A DNA stretch of 64,000 nt from Croceimicrobium sp963977415 (lineage in GTDB: Bacteria > Bacteroidota > Bacteroidia > Flavobacteriales > Schleiferiaceae), in contig CAXBOS010000003.1 in assembly GCA_963977415.1 (NCBI GenBank), positions 248,001 through 312,000 on the forward strand, in the 5' to 3' direction. How positions within the stretch are numbered: the stretch's first letter is position 1; the number at the start of each line of letters is the position of its first letter. Below the pieces are notes generated by a model that was given only the letters and a program-made list of their open reading frames with translations, ran no database searches and was not told the DNA's origin. The position numbers and the translations under genes were made by a program. Below, piece by piece: positions 1 through 8,413 of this stretch.

Positions 1-134
1 TAAGCACACCACCTAACGCGGTTGTTTTTAGCAGTGGCTTTATTAAAGTTAAAGAAATGGTAAAAGCAGGAATTTGGCTGAATTTCGCCGCTGTCATTGT
101 AATTGTTTTAATTATCGCACTACTGTTTAGGTAA
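1..134 (+). CDS. 3' end of a SLC13/DASS family anion:Na+ symporter (partial)
   Basis: The frame is open from the first base and ends at TAA 132-134. It encodes the family's C-terminal signature STPPNAVVFSSG followed by one hydrophobic segment, which is how DASS (divalent anion:Na+ symporter) proteins end. The gene begins before the window. It is not a copy of the DASS fragment at 23006-24019: both carry this C-terminus with many differences, and this one is more AT-rich. It lies at the left edge of the AT-rich island. I infer that it may be an element-borne 3' end that completes the host DASS gene (see findings). The alternative is that it is simply the last exon-like end of a neighbouring tandem DASS gene. 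Confidence 0.85.
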   Translation, partial: STPPNAVVFSSGFIKVKEMVKAGIWLNFAAVIVIVLIIALLFR

Positions 135-153
135 TTACTAATTCTTGCTGAAT

Positions 154-764
154 AGACAGTGTCCCGAATTGATTCAGCTTCTTGTAAGTTGCGCGGCAGT
201 ATAGTAAAAGCTATGAAATTCAATGATATAGAGGTTATTGAAAACGCAGAATTGTTCAATTTACAGCAGCTTGAAGTGTAAAAAGTGCACTCTGGTTGAC
301 CTCTACCGATTTGTTGCGTAAGCGGTGATAGCACTTCCAAAAACCTTCTTTTGGGTGCATTACACTGAGCTGACTCAAAGCTTCAATTCAGATTGAATCG
401 TCTTTTATCGAGCGATAGTTTAAGCTACTTCTACTGGTCTTTAAAATGCGGCACGCCTTGCTTATGCCTTTGGGGTAGTTCTCTTTTAATCGACTACTAT
501 CGCACGTTTCTGGCAAGGCTTGAAAGCTTTTTTTCAATGATGTATTTTGTCATATCCAGCTCTAGAGCCAAGTCTGCATGCATCCGTTTAAGCTTCGCGT
601 TCTCTTCTTCCAGTTTTTTGACTTTTTTGTTTAAAGCTTAAAAAGTTCATTCTTTTTTATTCATATTTCTAAGTTTCGTTTTTTTATCTGATTATTCCAT
701 ACTACCAACTCAAACCATCTACAACACCATTTCACTGATATTTATTTCTCAGGGGAGATGTCCA
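154..764 (-). mobile_element. Degraded IS3-family insertion sequence remnant
   Basis: On the minus strand, about 640 to 497 encodes the coiled C-terminal part of an IS3-type OrfA (KKLEEENAKLKRMHADLAL, ending IIEKKLSSLARNVR and a stop). From about 505 to 240, in another frame, comes the start of OrfB with the typical GISKACRILKTSRSSLNYRS and HPKEGFWKCYHRLRNKS segments, interrupted by a stop. The DDE catalytic core is missing, so the element is dead. Possible terminal repeats are AGACAGTGTCCC near 154 and GGGGAGATGTCC near 752, which match in part as an inverted pair. About 600 bp remain of an expected 1.2 kb or so. The terminal repeats are uncertain; the protein remnants are clear. Confidence 0.75.
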
Positions 765-796
765 GGAAAAATATATAGTTTAAAATAAATTGTATA

Positions 797-1009
797 ATGA
801 TAGATTTAAATGACATAATTGCATCAGCTATAATTGACGTAGCCTCTGATAGTCAGCAGATTAAAATGAGAAACCAGTTTGTAAAATTGAAGAATTATGG
901 ATATTACGTAAATGAGTACGTTATGGTTTCGGGCAAAATTATTTTAGTCATGATTAACGACACTCATAATTGCGTAAGAATCATAGGTGATAGCCGCTTT
1001 ACTGCTTGA
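797..1009 (+). CDS. Small hypothetical protein, 70 aa
   Basis: An open frame of 70 codons with an ATG start in AT-rich sequence. The product is predicted soluble with no signal peptide or membrane segment; its second half (YVMVSGKIILVMIND) looks like beta strands. I do not recognise a family. It stands alone between the IS remnant and the convergent replicase-like gene. It could be real or a chance frame. Confidence 0.35.
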   Translation: MIDLNDIIASAIIDVASDSQQIKMRNQFVKLKNYGYYVNEYVMVSGKIILVMINDTHNCVRIIGDSRFTA

Positions 1010-1031
1010 GCTTTATGCTATTATCCTAAAA

Positions 1032-2255
1032 TTAGGAAGACGAGATTACAATACCGCGCACCTTAAAATAGTCATAAATTCGACCTTTAATCAAGCTTAA
1101 ATCTTCCTCTTTACATATTATCTCATCATGTTTGGTGATTGATGTTATGTCAAGTTGGGCTAAATAGTATACGAATAGTTCACTTTCACTCTTTTGAAGC
1201 TCAAAGCTAAGGTCATTGTTCTTTTTAATATCTTCAATTTGGGTGATGCATTCGTTACCAAATAAATTAACCATTGCTTCATATATTTTGCCATTTGAGC
1301 GAATAATAGTTTTTTTAGAGAAAAAAACGTGCCGATAGCTAGCAATTTTAGCACTCATTTTATCTATGTTCATTTCGTCAGCCAAAAGCTGATAAAATTG
1401 CGCATTGGCAACGGCGTGACGATATTCACTGAATCGTGCTTCTAGCTTTAGGGCTAACAGCAGTGGTTGGGCATTAGGTAAGTCAAAAGGGGCGGTCTTT
1501 TGACCTTCAATTATGAAAAACGGCGTGGCTGTATAACTGAGATTAGTGAATGAGCTATATAGCCTTCCACTTCGGGCTACGCTAAACCAAAGGGCGTGTG
1601 CATTTATTTTAGCAGCTTGGTATAAATAATTGTTGATTCTTGCTGTCGTTAAAGTTCTCTCTTCCACTATCCTATAGTAACCGCCATGTTCAATATTTTT
1701 AATTTTTTTCATTTTTGGCTTTAATTCTATTCCTTTATTATTAATTAGCCAACATTTATAAGCCTCAATATCTATGCTTGTTTTGAATCCATCTAAAATA
1801 TTTTTTTTAACAGAAGGGTACATACTTATTAATGATTTAGGGTCACTAGGTATGAAAATAATTTCACTAAACGCCTCTTCGTAGTATTCACTATTAAGTG
1901 ATTTTAGACTAGGTCGATAACTTTTACAAAACTTGTTTTTCTCATATTTACCGTTGATATCTATCACACTAGCTCTCTTGAGAATGCTAGTCATAGCACT
2001 AAAGGTCAATCGCTTTTTTTTTCCTGATGTCATTGTTACCTGCACCCGATACATCTTATGCATCTCTTTAGTTGATATATTTATAAATGGGTGGCTCAAG
2101 CCATTGCTGGCTTTGGATATCAGGTATCTATCGTATATTAGTAAGTAGATTGAATTTAGCTTGCAGCGAAGATTGTTTTGAGTAGTATTACTTTGAGATG
2201 AAAATTTAGAAGATATAATATCATCGAGCTTTGAGTGTACATAATTAGTAATCAT
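1032..2255 (-). CDS. Candidate family-A DNA polymerase-like replicase of a mobile element
   Basis: About 407 aa from the ATG at 2255; a GTG at 2270 would add five residues. The N-terminal 120 residues resemble a winged-helix region (SILKRASVIDINGKYEKN followed by KSYRPS). The middle has GRLYSSFTNL and then FDLPNAQPLLLALKLEA, which resembles motif A of family-A DNA polymerases (DYSQIELR) in its conserved D and Q. Near the C-terminus, LQKSES is followed by ITKHDEIICKEEDL, matching the HDE of motif C. I recall similar unannotated proteins in phages and mobile elements of Bacteroidota carrying GRLH..LTNL, DIxNSQP and HDSI. I infer replication initiation or copying for the element. The upstream 22-bp direct repeats at 2371 and 2444 fit that. 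No activity is proven, and motif B is not clear to me. Confidence 0.5.
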   Translation of the reverse strand: MITNYVHSKLDDIISSKFSSQSNTTQNNLRCKLNSIYLLIYDRYLISKASNGLSHPFINISTKEMHKMYRVQVTMTSGKKKRLTFSAMTSILKRASVIDINGKYEKNKFCKSYRPSLKSLNSEYYEEAFSEIIFIPSDPKSLISMYPSVKKNILDGFKTSIDIEAYKCWLINNKGIELKPKMKKIKNIEHGGYYRIVEERTLTTARINNYLYQAAKINAHALWFSVARSGRLYSSFTNLSYTATPFFIIEGQKTAPFDLPNAQPLLLALKLEARFSEYRHAVANAQFYQLLADEMNIDKMSAKIASYRHVFFSKKTIIRSNGKIYEAMVNLFGNECITQIEDIKKNNDLSFELQKSESELFVYYLAQLDITSITKHDEIICKEEDLSLIKGRIYDYFKVRGIVISSS

Positions 2256-2370
2256 ATGTTTTTTTTTCACTATATACTATAATCTAGATATAAAGTTTTA
2301 ATTATAATACCTAATTATATAAACACCCCTAATATGCCACCATAAACTAGAATACTTAATTATTAATACT

Positions 2371-2465
2371 ACTTATTATATGTAACACCATTATTTAAGC
2401 ACTACCAGATAACCTATAATAAAACCTATTATCTACTTATTTAACTTATTATATGTAACACCATT
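2371..2465. repeat. Two perfect 22-bp direct repeats (iteron-like)
   Basis: The 22-mer that begins ACTTATTATATG and ends TAACACCATT occurs exactly at 2371-2392 and 2444-2465, 73 bp apart start to start (about seven helical turns). A looser copy (TAATTATATAAACACC) lies near 2310. They sit just upstream of the minus-strand replicase-like gene in very AT-rich DNA, which is the layout of iterons at a plasmid-type origin. The origin role is inference. Confidence 0.6.
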
Positions 2466-2543
2466 TTTTATCAACCTAAATATTAAATTGCAAATTATTG
2501 ATTATTAAAATTGGGGGAGTGGATATTTATTAATATATAAATA

Positions 2544-2921
2544 ATGATAACAAAACAAACTTTACGATTTCTTGCAGATTTTATTTTTTCTTGCATTAGA
2601 GAATGTCCAAATACACATCGGCTTAAATTCGAATTAAATGCAAATCAAGCATTGTATGTGACTTTCTTTCCTGCCGAGTTCTGCCATGTAACTTTGGCAC
2701 TTGAGTTTGATGATACTAACGGTTATAATCAAGTTGTCTTTAATGATGCTTCTGATGTAGATGATATACACTGCAGTCTAGTAGATATTATTGACAAGGG
2801 TATAAGGGAGAGTAAACTGCATAATCGCTCATCGGAAATTCAAATTCAGGATGAAAGCGAATTGGCGCAAAACATATTGTCCTTTTTCTCTTTTGTTAGC
2901 ATCCAGAGCGGCTTGTTTTGA
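2544..2921 (+). CDS. Hypothetical protein, 125 aa
   Basis: A complete frame with an ATG start. The product is soluble and acidic in its second half (NDASDVDDIH, QDESELAQ). There is no signal peptide, transmembrane segment or recognised motif. It is divergent from the replicase-like gene, with the 22-bp repeats in between. Function unknown. Confidence 0.5.
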   Translation: MITKQTLRFLADFIFSCIRECPNTHRLKFELNANQALYVTFFPAEFCHVTLALEFDDTNGYNQVVFNDASDVDDIHCSLVDIIDKGIRESKLHNRSSEIQIQDESELAQNILSFFSFVSIQSGLF

Positions 2922-3270
2922 CTTTTTGGAACCCACATTAACTTTCAACGCTTTTGAAAATGGATTTTTCTAGCTAAATACTTGAGTGAACTGCAGTAAA
3001 AGGCGTTACACTTTCATTTTGAATGTTGATGCATAATAAATGGGGAAGCTGGGTTTAACCTAAAAACACCGGATAAAATTAAAGTCCGTTTTGGGCGGCT
3101 GTGTCGAGCTTATGGACTACATGCTTTCATTCACAGAAGAACACTAATGTTTGTAAGACAGCCTATGACATGACTTGTTTCAGTATAAAAGGAATTGAAG
3201 ACGATGCTGTACTTAAAAAATGCTAATTAAAGATATTCGTAACTTCACAATTCTAATGATAAAATCAGCC
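2922..3270. other. Gene-poor stretch with debris
   Basis: About 350 bp with only short interrupted frames. One stretch near 3070-3175 can be read as a short basic peptide (RLCRAYGLHAFIHRRT), which looks like coding debris, but I could not assign it to a family. Confidence 0.4.
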
Positions 3271-3759
3271 ATGAATTGGTTAAAAAAAATATTCGGTAAT
3301 AAAAAATCTGTAAAAAGACTCTCAGCGGAAAATACAAGCAATACAAAAGAACAGTCATCTATTGTTTTTGACGCTTGGACCTCTGGAGACCTAGGGGAAA
3401 TGATTCGAGCAACAAAATCAAAGTCGAACCCCATCGATAGGCACTTTTTACTTCTACAGATTGTTGAAGAAACCTATAAGAAGCGTAAGGATATAAAATA
3501 TCGAGAAATATTTAAGGAATTCGCTCAGCAGCATATCAGCGAATTTTCTGCCCTATCTAGCCAATTAAAAAAAGAATTTAATAATAAGCTACCACGAGTA
3601 CCAACATTCCAAAAGTACTCAACGGTGCTCGCAGAGGACCTTGAATTTAGCGATGCTGTTGAAGTATGCGAAATGGCGTTAAGGATTGGGTTAGATGACG
3701 GAACAAAGTCCGGGTTTAGAGGTAGAATTGAACGAATTAAGAAAAAGCAAGGATTTTAA
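3271..3759 (+). CDS. Hypothetical protein, 162 aa
   Basis: I chose the ATG at 3271 (MNWLKKIFGNKK) rather than the in-frame ATG at 3220, because amphipathic MNWLKK-type N-termini are common and the preceding 17 residues are unlike them. The protein is charged and mostly helical, with no signal peptide. The middle (DRHFLLLQIVEETYKKRKD) looks like helical-hairpin repeats. The family is not recognised. It is followed 9 bp later by another small gene in the same direction, so the two probably form one transcript. Confidence 0.5.
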   Translation: MNWLKKIFGNKKSVKRLSAENTSNTKEQSSIVFDAWTSGDLGEMIRATKSKSNPIDRHFLLLQIVEETYKKRKDIKYREIFKEFAQQHISEFSALSSQLKKEFNNKLPRVPTFQKYSTVLAEDLEFSDAVEVCEMALRIGLDDGTKSGFRGRIERIKKKQGF

Positions 3760-3768
3760 ATAATTAAC

Positions 3769-4038
3769 ATGAAAAAAGCCAGAATCGAAGAAATCAAAAG
3801 TGAAGCTAAAAGACGACTTGATGAATGGATAACTAACTCTTCATTCGAAGAGATGTCATCCCATGGTAGTCAAATGAGGTTTGATATGTCTCTAGGGTTA
3901 TATAAAGGATATCCTTTAAAAAAACCAAAATGGATGAAGGACAAATCATTTGATGCCTTCGTTACCGAATCAGAATTTCACTCAAATGAATATGACAATA
4001 TCATAGAAGAACTTTTTGAATTCGCTGAGAAATTATAA
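3769..4038 (+). CDS. Hypothetical protein, 89 aa
   Basis: A small soluble, highly charged protein (MKKARIEEIKSEAKRRL start, acidic EELFEFAEKL end) with a tryptophan-containing middle. It starts 9 bp after the preceding gene, so co-transcription is likely. The pairing of two small soluble genes is compatible with an immunity or toxin-antitoxin pair, but nothing in the sequence proves that. Confidence 0.5.
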   Translation: MKKARIEEIKSEAKRRLDEWITNSSFEEMSSHGSQMRFDMSLGLYKGYPLKKPKWMKDKSFDAFVTESEFHSNEYDNIIEELFEFAEKL

Positions 4039-4116
4039 GTGTGTATGAGTAAGCCCTATAGCAGGGTTTAACACCAAAATTCAAGATGAAGTTACTGACT
4101 GCTTAAACAATATAGA

Positions 4117-4415
4117 CGACCTTTAGATGGTGTGATTGTACTAAATGAAGTAACTGCAATACACGACTCTAGTATCTTTGATATTTGCGGTTGAGATGTC
4201 ATTGTGATTCAAACTAAAGCGGGTAGAGTAAGTATATATTTGCTAAGACAGGCATACTTCAGTAAGTACCTTGTTGAAGCATTTTAACACAAGGTGTTTA
4301 GTCCGTGGCAATCTATAGAAGAAATGATAAGGTTATGGCAGCTTTGGCAGAAAAACATGGTGTCGAAATAGTGGTGATACCGGAATCTGGAAATCCAGCA
4401 CTGGTTACAAGTTAG
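4117..4415 (+). pseudogene. Broken remnant of a nuclease-like hypothetical gene
   Basis: One frame reads PLDGVIVLNEVTAIHDSS, then a stop, then DVIVIQTKAGRVSIYLLRQAYFS. After a frameshift near 4290 comes YRRNDKVMAALAEKHGVEIVVIPESG, ending at TAG 4413-4415. The VIQTKAGRxxxYLxxQAxFS block and the HGVEIVVIP tail belong together in a widespread uncharacterised family whose QTK motif may be a PD-(D/E)XK-type lysine. The internal stop and frameshift mark it as dead. Confidence 0.6.
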
Positions 4416-4781
4416 AGCAATAACCATCATTCCTTTAAGGGTTTAATACAGCACGCCATACTGCACAGACCGACATTTTTGGTCGATGCTCAGGGAGTGA
4501 ATAATTCCGATGATTTCGGGTCGATGTTTTGGAAGTAACTCTGAACAACTCAACACCTACCCCCTAAAGCATCAATTATTCATTTATCTATTGACCGACT
4601 TATTGCATCTGGTAACATAGAAGCCACTAAATATGGTGATTCACAACAAGCGTCAATTAGGGTGCTGGGAACATCATTAGACCTTTATATGCACAGTCAG
4701 GGGTTTAGTTAGTGATTAATCTATAGCTGAGTTTAGTGCCAAAATTCAGTATAATGTTGCAGATAACTTTGGTAGCATGTT
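4416..4781. pseudogene. Small-gene debris with repeated tail motifs
   Basis: Three short coding scraps are visible. One near 4430-4539 ends in DDFGSMFWK and a stop. One at 4578-4712 reads LSIDRLIASGNIEATKYG ending in MHSQGFS, resembling a DNA-binding or excisionase-type end. One at 4733-4790 ends in DNFGSMFWS. The first and third share the FGSMFW tail, so they are probably decayed copies of one small gene. The block AxxCCAAAATTCA also recurs near 4073 and 4735. Confidence 0.45.
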
Positions 4782-5027
4782 TTGGTCGTAAGTATAGAAA
4801 TAGAAAAAATAGTATCTAAAATTAGAAATATAGAGATTATTGCGAGCCTCAGAGGTCATGATGAAGTAGAATCGATTAAGATTTATATTCAACCTAAAAC
4901 TAAAATCGACACCCTTTATTCTATTTGTTCAAGGTTTCTTATTCCCGCTTATAAACCGATGAGAGTTATGCAAGAAAAATCACCCGGACCGAACATCTTA
5001 CTCGAACATGACTTACTAACGTTTTAG
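4782..5027 (+). CDS. Hypothetical protein, 81 aa, probably a fragment
   Basis: The frame opens with TTG at 4782 and has no convincing ATG. The product has alternating beta-like segments (IEIIASLRGHDEVESIKIYIQ) and ends 61 bp before the BspA-like lipoprotein. Its position right after a run of gene debris suggests a surviving 3' end rather than a complete gene. Family not recognised. Confidence 0.3.
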   Translation: MVVSIEIEKIVSKIRNIEIIASLRGHDEVESIKIYIQPKTKIDTLYSICSRFLIPAYKPMRVMQEKSPGPNILLEHDLLTF

Positions 5028-5088
5028 TTAAACATAGACCATATGGTGCTTTTCTTTACCTTTGGTAGCCTTGATAAAATTAAACCTT

Positions 5089-6936
5089 ATGAAAACCAGC
5101 ACCCCGGTGTTAATCACTTTCCTCGCTTCAATAAATTTATTCAGCTGCAAGCCTGATGACCCTCCAACTGCTCCAAACGTAATAGACGAGTTACCGCAGG
5201 TTAGTACTGCAATTATATCAGTTAATGGTTTTACAGTCGTTTGTGGGGGCGAGGTTACTTTTACTGATGGCGACTTAGACACTAAAAGAGGAATAACGTG
5301 GGGAACCAGCCCCTCTCCCACAGAAACAATTAACTCTGCTCTAGATACTTTAAAAGGTGCTGGCACCTTTCAAATAGAGGTGTCTAATCTACTACCGCAA
5401 ACCACCTACTACTTCCGTGCGTTTGCAGAAAATAAAGCGGGTAAAACGTACGGAAATGAAGTTGTGGTCAGCTTATCAGAAGCGAATCCACTCGGTGCCT
5501 ATCTGGACTCTAGTGACTGCCTTGTCTGTTCAGACTATTCTATTGGCGATGTTTTTATTTTAGATGGTGTAGAATATTACGTCCTTGATAAAACCGGACT
5601 ATTAGATTATTTAGAGCAAGGAAAGGATGCAGCAAACGTTTGCACCTCGTTAATTACAAATATGTCTCACCTGCTAAAAGAAAGACGAAGCTTTAATGAT
5701 GATATTTCCTCTTGGGACGTTGGTCAAGTGGTTAATATGACACAAATGTTTTACAAAGCTCAAAACTTCAATCGAGACATTGGAAACTGGGATGTAAGTC
5801 AAGTTATCGATATGAATTCCATGTTTACTGGGGCTTCAAGTTTCAATCAAGATATAGGTAATTGGGATGTAGGTCAAGTAATTGACATGTATGGTATGTT
5901 TATCGGGGATTCAAGTTTCAATCAAGATATAGGTAACTGGGATGTATCTCATGTTACTAGTATGGCATATATGTTTGGGCAAACTCCAAGTTTTAATCAA
6001 GATATAGGTAGATGGAATGTTGGTAATGTTAATGATATGACTTACATGTTTGCTGGGGCTTCAAGTTTCAATCAAGATATAGGTAACTGGAATGTTGGTC
6101 AGGTTACTAATATGGAGGCTATGTTTGCTGGGGCTTCGAGTTTCAATAAAGATATAGGCAACTGGAATGTTGGTCAGGTTAATAGTATGAGAGCTATGTT
6201 TTCGGGGGCTTCAAACTTCAATCAAAGCATTGGCAATTGGGATGTCAGTAATGTCACTAATATGGTTTACCTGTTTAATGATGCTCAGAGCTTTAATCAA
6301 GATATTGGAAACTGGGATGTTGGTCAGGTTACTAATATGACTGCCATGTTTAGGCTAGCAACCAGTTTTAACGAAAATATAAGCGGCTGGAATGTTAGTC
6401 AGGTAAAGGAAATGTCTTATATGTTTTTTAATGCTTCCCAATTCAACCAAAATATAAGTAATTGGGATGTTAGTCAAGTTAGTTATATGTCTTTTATGTT
6501 TTCGAGGGCTTCCAGTTTTAATCAGGATATTGGAAACTGGGATGTGAGTCAACTATCTTCAACAGGTCTAATGTTTTTCGGGGCTTCTAGCTTTAATCAG
6601 GATATTGGAAACTGGGATGTGAGTCAGGTGCTTGATATGTTCGGGATGTTTGCTGATGCGACCAATTTTAATCAAAATATCGGTAATTGGGACGTAAGTA
6701 AGGTAAAAACAATGGAGAATATGTTCAGCAGTGCTTCAAGCTTTAATCAAGATATTGGAAGCTGGGATGTGAGTCAAGTTCTGAATATGACAACCATGTT
6801 TAATAATGCTTTAAGTTTTAATCAAGATTTATCAGGTTGGTGTGTTTCAAATGTTTCAAGCTTACCTAATGACTTTAAATCTAATTCACCACTTACTAAT
6901 CAAAACACACCCATATGGGGAACTTGCCCGCCTTAA
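5089..6936 (+). CDS. BspA-like (DUF285) surface lipoprotein with 16 tandem 25-aa repeats
   Basis: I chose the start at 5089 because it gives a lipoprotein signal (MKTSTPVLITFLASINLFSC). The frame opens nine codons earlier without one. After the lipid-anchored Cys comes an Ig/fibronectin-like domain (about residues 35-125, ending TTYYFRAFAENKAGKTYGNEV), then a linker with CLVCSDYSIGD. Then follow about 16 tandem 25-residue repeats of the form FNQDIGNWDVSQVTNMxxMF (roughly 5691-6880), the BspA/DUF285 surface repeat. The protein ends in WGTCPP, as many of its relatives do. No type IX sorting domain is seen. It is probably displayed on the outer membrane; the ligand is unknown. The nucleotide repeats are close enough to allow recombination between units. 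Confidence 0.85.
   Translation: MKTSTPVLITFLASINLFSCKPDDPPTAPNVIDELPQVSTAIISVNGFTVVCGGEVTFTDGDLDTKRGITWGTSPSPTETINSALDTLKGAGTFQIEVSNLLPQTTYYFRAFAENKAGKTYGNEVVVSLSEANPLGAYLDSSDCLVCSDYSIGDVFILDGVEYYVLDKTGLLDYLEQGKDAANVCTSLITNMSHLLKERRSFNDDISSWDVGQVVNMTQMFYKAQNFNRDIGNWDVSQVIDMNSMFTGASSFNQDIGNWDVGQVIDMYGMFIGDSSFNQDIGNWDVSHVTSMAYMFGQTPSFNQDIGRWNVGNVNDMTYMFAGASSFNQDIGNWNVGQVTNMEAMFAGASSFNKDIGNWNVGQVNSMRAMFSGASNFNQSIGNWDVSNVTNMVYLFNDAQSFNQDIGNWDVGQVTNMTAMFRLATSFNENISGWNVSQVKEMSYMFFNASQFNQNISNWDVSQVSYMSFMFSRASSFNQDIGNWDVSQLSSTGLMFFGASSFNQDIGNWDVSQVLDMFGMFADATNFNQNIGNWDVSKVKTMENMFSSASSFNQDIGSWDVSQVLNMTTMFNNALSFNQDLSGWCVSNVSSLPNDFKSNSPLTNQNTPIWGTCPP
5691..6880 (+). repeat. Tandem 75-bp coding repeats of the DUF285 protein
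   Basis: About 16 head-to-tail units of 75 bp. Several neighbouring units share long identical runs around the codons for SFNQDIGNW and GASSFNQD. This suggests growth by unequal crossing-over and likely length variation among strains. Confidence 0.85.
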
Positions 6937-7431
6937 TATCAGCAAGCCCAATTTAGTTTCCTTCATACATAACTCAATTAAACATTAAGGTATTTAAAGA
7001 AAAAGGCTAATTATTGTTAATGTAAAAAGTAAACACCACTAGGCTGTTCTTACCTTTCTGGCAGTATGATTAAAAAGTAAAGGACACAATAATGGCTACA
7101 ACCGCTTAGAAGCTATATGAAAAGGTCTTACCTCCTATCTAAGAGTGTGTAGCCCATCAAATAGCACTAAAACCTTGAGAACTTTACCACTAGTTTATAC
7201 ATCAAATAAATTAACCAATTCAACATGCATCAGGTCACAATTATTGCTAAAATTGAAGATAATTATTGGGTTCAGAAAAATTAAACTTTGGTAAAATTTA
7301 TAAAGGCTAAAATCTCACTAAAATTAATACTATCCCACAATAATTGAGGGTCAATCATTAGATTCATCTCTTTTATAAATAAGTTAGCAAACATTAGTAA
7401 TTAAGTAAACCTTTCTGAAATCTAACTTCCT
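6937..7431. other. Gene-poor stretch
   Basis: About 495 bp of AT-rich sequence between the DUF285 lipoprotein and the thioredoxin-fold lipoprotein. I see no convincing gene, RNA or terminator, only short stop-rich frames. Confidence 0.5.
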
Positions 7432-8001
7432 ATGAAAAAGCTCATTATTATCTTAAGTAGCTTTCTACTTGTCAATTGCACTTTGAATAAAAAGTTTCCC
7501 AAATTTGACTCAAAAGCATACTCAGGTCAGGTACTGAATAATGAATTATTCACTAACGAAAAGACAATTGTCATAATGGGTCACATTGAATGCCCGCCTA
7601 TGATTCTTGCACTTAAAGACCTTGAGACTTACCAAGGCGATTTTGACTCAGCTGGAGTTCAAATTCTTGCTTTTCTCGAAAACACAGAAGAGCATTTAGA
7701 TAAACTTTATCAGGACACTGCAAGTATATGGGGGTGGTTTGGAAATCGTTTCGAAATAGACACTTTAACATATCCAATAATTGCAGAGTGCAAATGTGAA
7801 AAAATCACACAGACCAAAGAAGGGACACCTGTCATTGGTCGTCACTGCCGCAAATTAGCTTGGAGAGTATGGACGTTTAGCTCTCCCACATTTCTTTTGG
7901 TAAATGGTGATGGTAAAATTCTTAGGAGAGAAAAAGGTTACCCATTTGGTGGTGAAGAAAAGTACAGAAGAGAGTGGTTGCATGCTTTTATAAATGAATA
8001 A
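7432..8001 (+). CDS. Thioredoxin-fold (peroxiredoxin-like) lipoprotein
   Basis: 189 aa. The N-terminus MKKLIIILSSFLLVNC is a lipoprotein signal with the lipid-modified Cys at 16. The rest resembles an AhpC/TSA or TlpA-like fold: a beta strand (KTIVIMGH), then IECPP where the redox motif would lie, an LENTEEHLDKLY helix segment, and a late SSPTFLLVNGDGKILRREKGYPFGG segment containing the cis-Pro region (SPT). There is one Cys, not a CxxC pair, at the active position, so a one-cysteine peroxiredoxin or a non-redox relative is possible. A further C-K-C and an HC lie in the middle. It stands alone, with an attC-like structure 8 bp beyond the stop. Confidence 0.65.
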   Translation: MKKLIIILSSFLLVNCTLNKKFPKFDSKAYSGQVLNNELFTNEKTIVIMGHIECPPMILALKDLETYQGDFDSAGVQILAFLENTEEHLDKLYQDTASIWGWFGNRFEIDTLTYPIIAECKCEKITQTKEGTPVIGRHCRKLAWRVWTFSSPTFLLVNGDGKILRREKGYPFGGEEKYRREWLHAFINE

Positions 8002-8007
8002 AACGTT

Positions 8008-8136
8008 TGCCAACAACAAATAAACGCAAGGCGGTTACTTACGTTTTCAAAGGATGCTTTTTATTGCAAATAACTAGACCGACGTTTAACAACAAGTAAT
8101 AGATACCGCCCAGGCGTTTATTCAAACCGTTGGGCT
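8008..8136 (+). repeat. attC-like imperfect inverted repeat behind the lipoprotein gene
   Basis: The outer boxes are GCCAAC (8009-8014) and GTTGGGC (8129-8135). The second fits the integron R' consensus GTTRRRY, and the first is its near complement. Inside lie AATAAACGC-AAGGCGGT (from 8019) and its inverted partner ACCGCCCAGGCGTTTATT (8105-8122). Total length is about 128 bp, starting 8 bp after a stop codon, as in gene cassettes. No integron integrase is seen here, so this may be a genomic hairpin of another kind. Confidence 0.4.
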
Positions 8137-8413
8137 TAATTTCGCTAAAGTCGCTATTCCGTCCCTCTCACTCGTCTACAATGATTTCGTAATCGTGATT
8201 GATATCGAACAACCTTCCATCACCATCACTACAGCATAACCGCTACCATTTAAGGCTATAGTCAATGCGGTTCTCTATATTACAACGCATACCGCTTGTA
8301 TATGTCGAATGATAATACTGTTTTAGGGTAATTGGTAATTAACCCTTAAAACGCATCATGAAGGCATTCAAAAAATAGTTCTGACATCAATTTAAAAATC
8401 AGCTCCTTTAACT
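8137..8413. other. Gene-poor stretch before the tyrosine recombinase
   Basis: No convincing frame on either strand. It begins with TTAATTTCGC, directly after the attC-like element. Confidence 0.4.

Noticed and set aside
393..641. An 82-codon plus-strand frame
   Set aside because: It is the antisense of the IS3-family transposase remnant, whose minus-strand protein motifs are clear.
3070..3175. Possible IS1-type transposase tail
   Set aside because: The few matching residues were too weak to assign a family, so it is listed only as debris.
5028..5366. A 112-codon minus-strand frame over the start of the DUF285 gene
   Set aside because: The plus-strand frame has a lipoprotein signal and recognised domains; this one has neither.
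7060..7160. A short gene starting near 7092
   Set aside because: The frame stops after a few codons and no other frame shows a motif.
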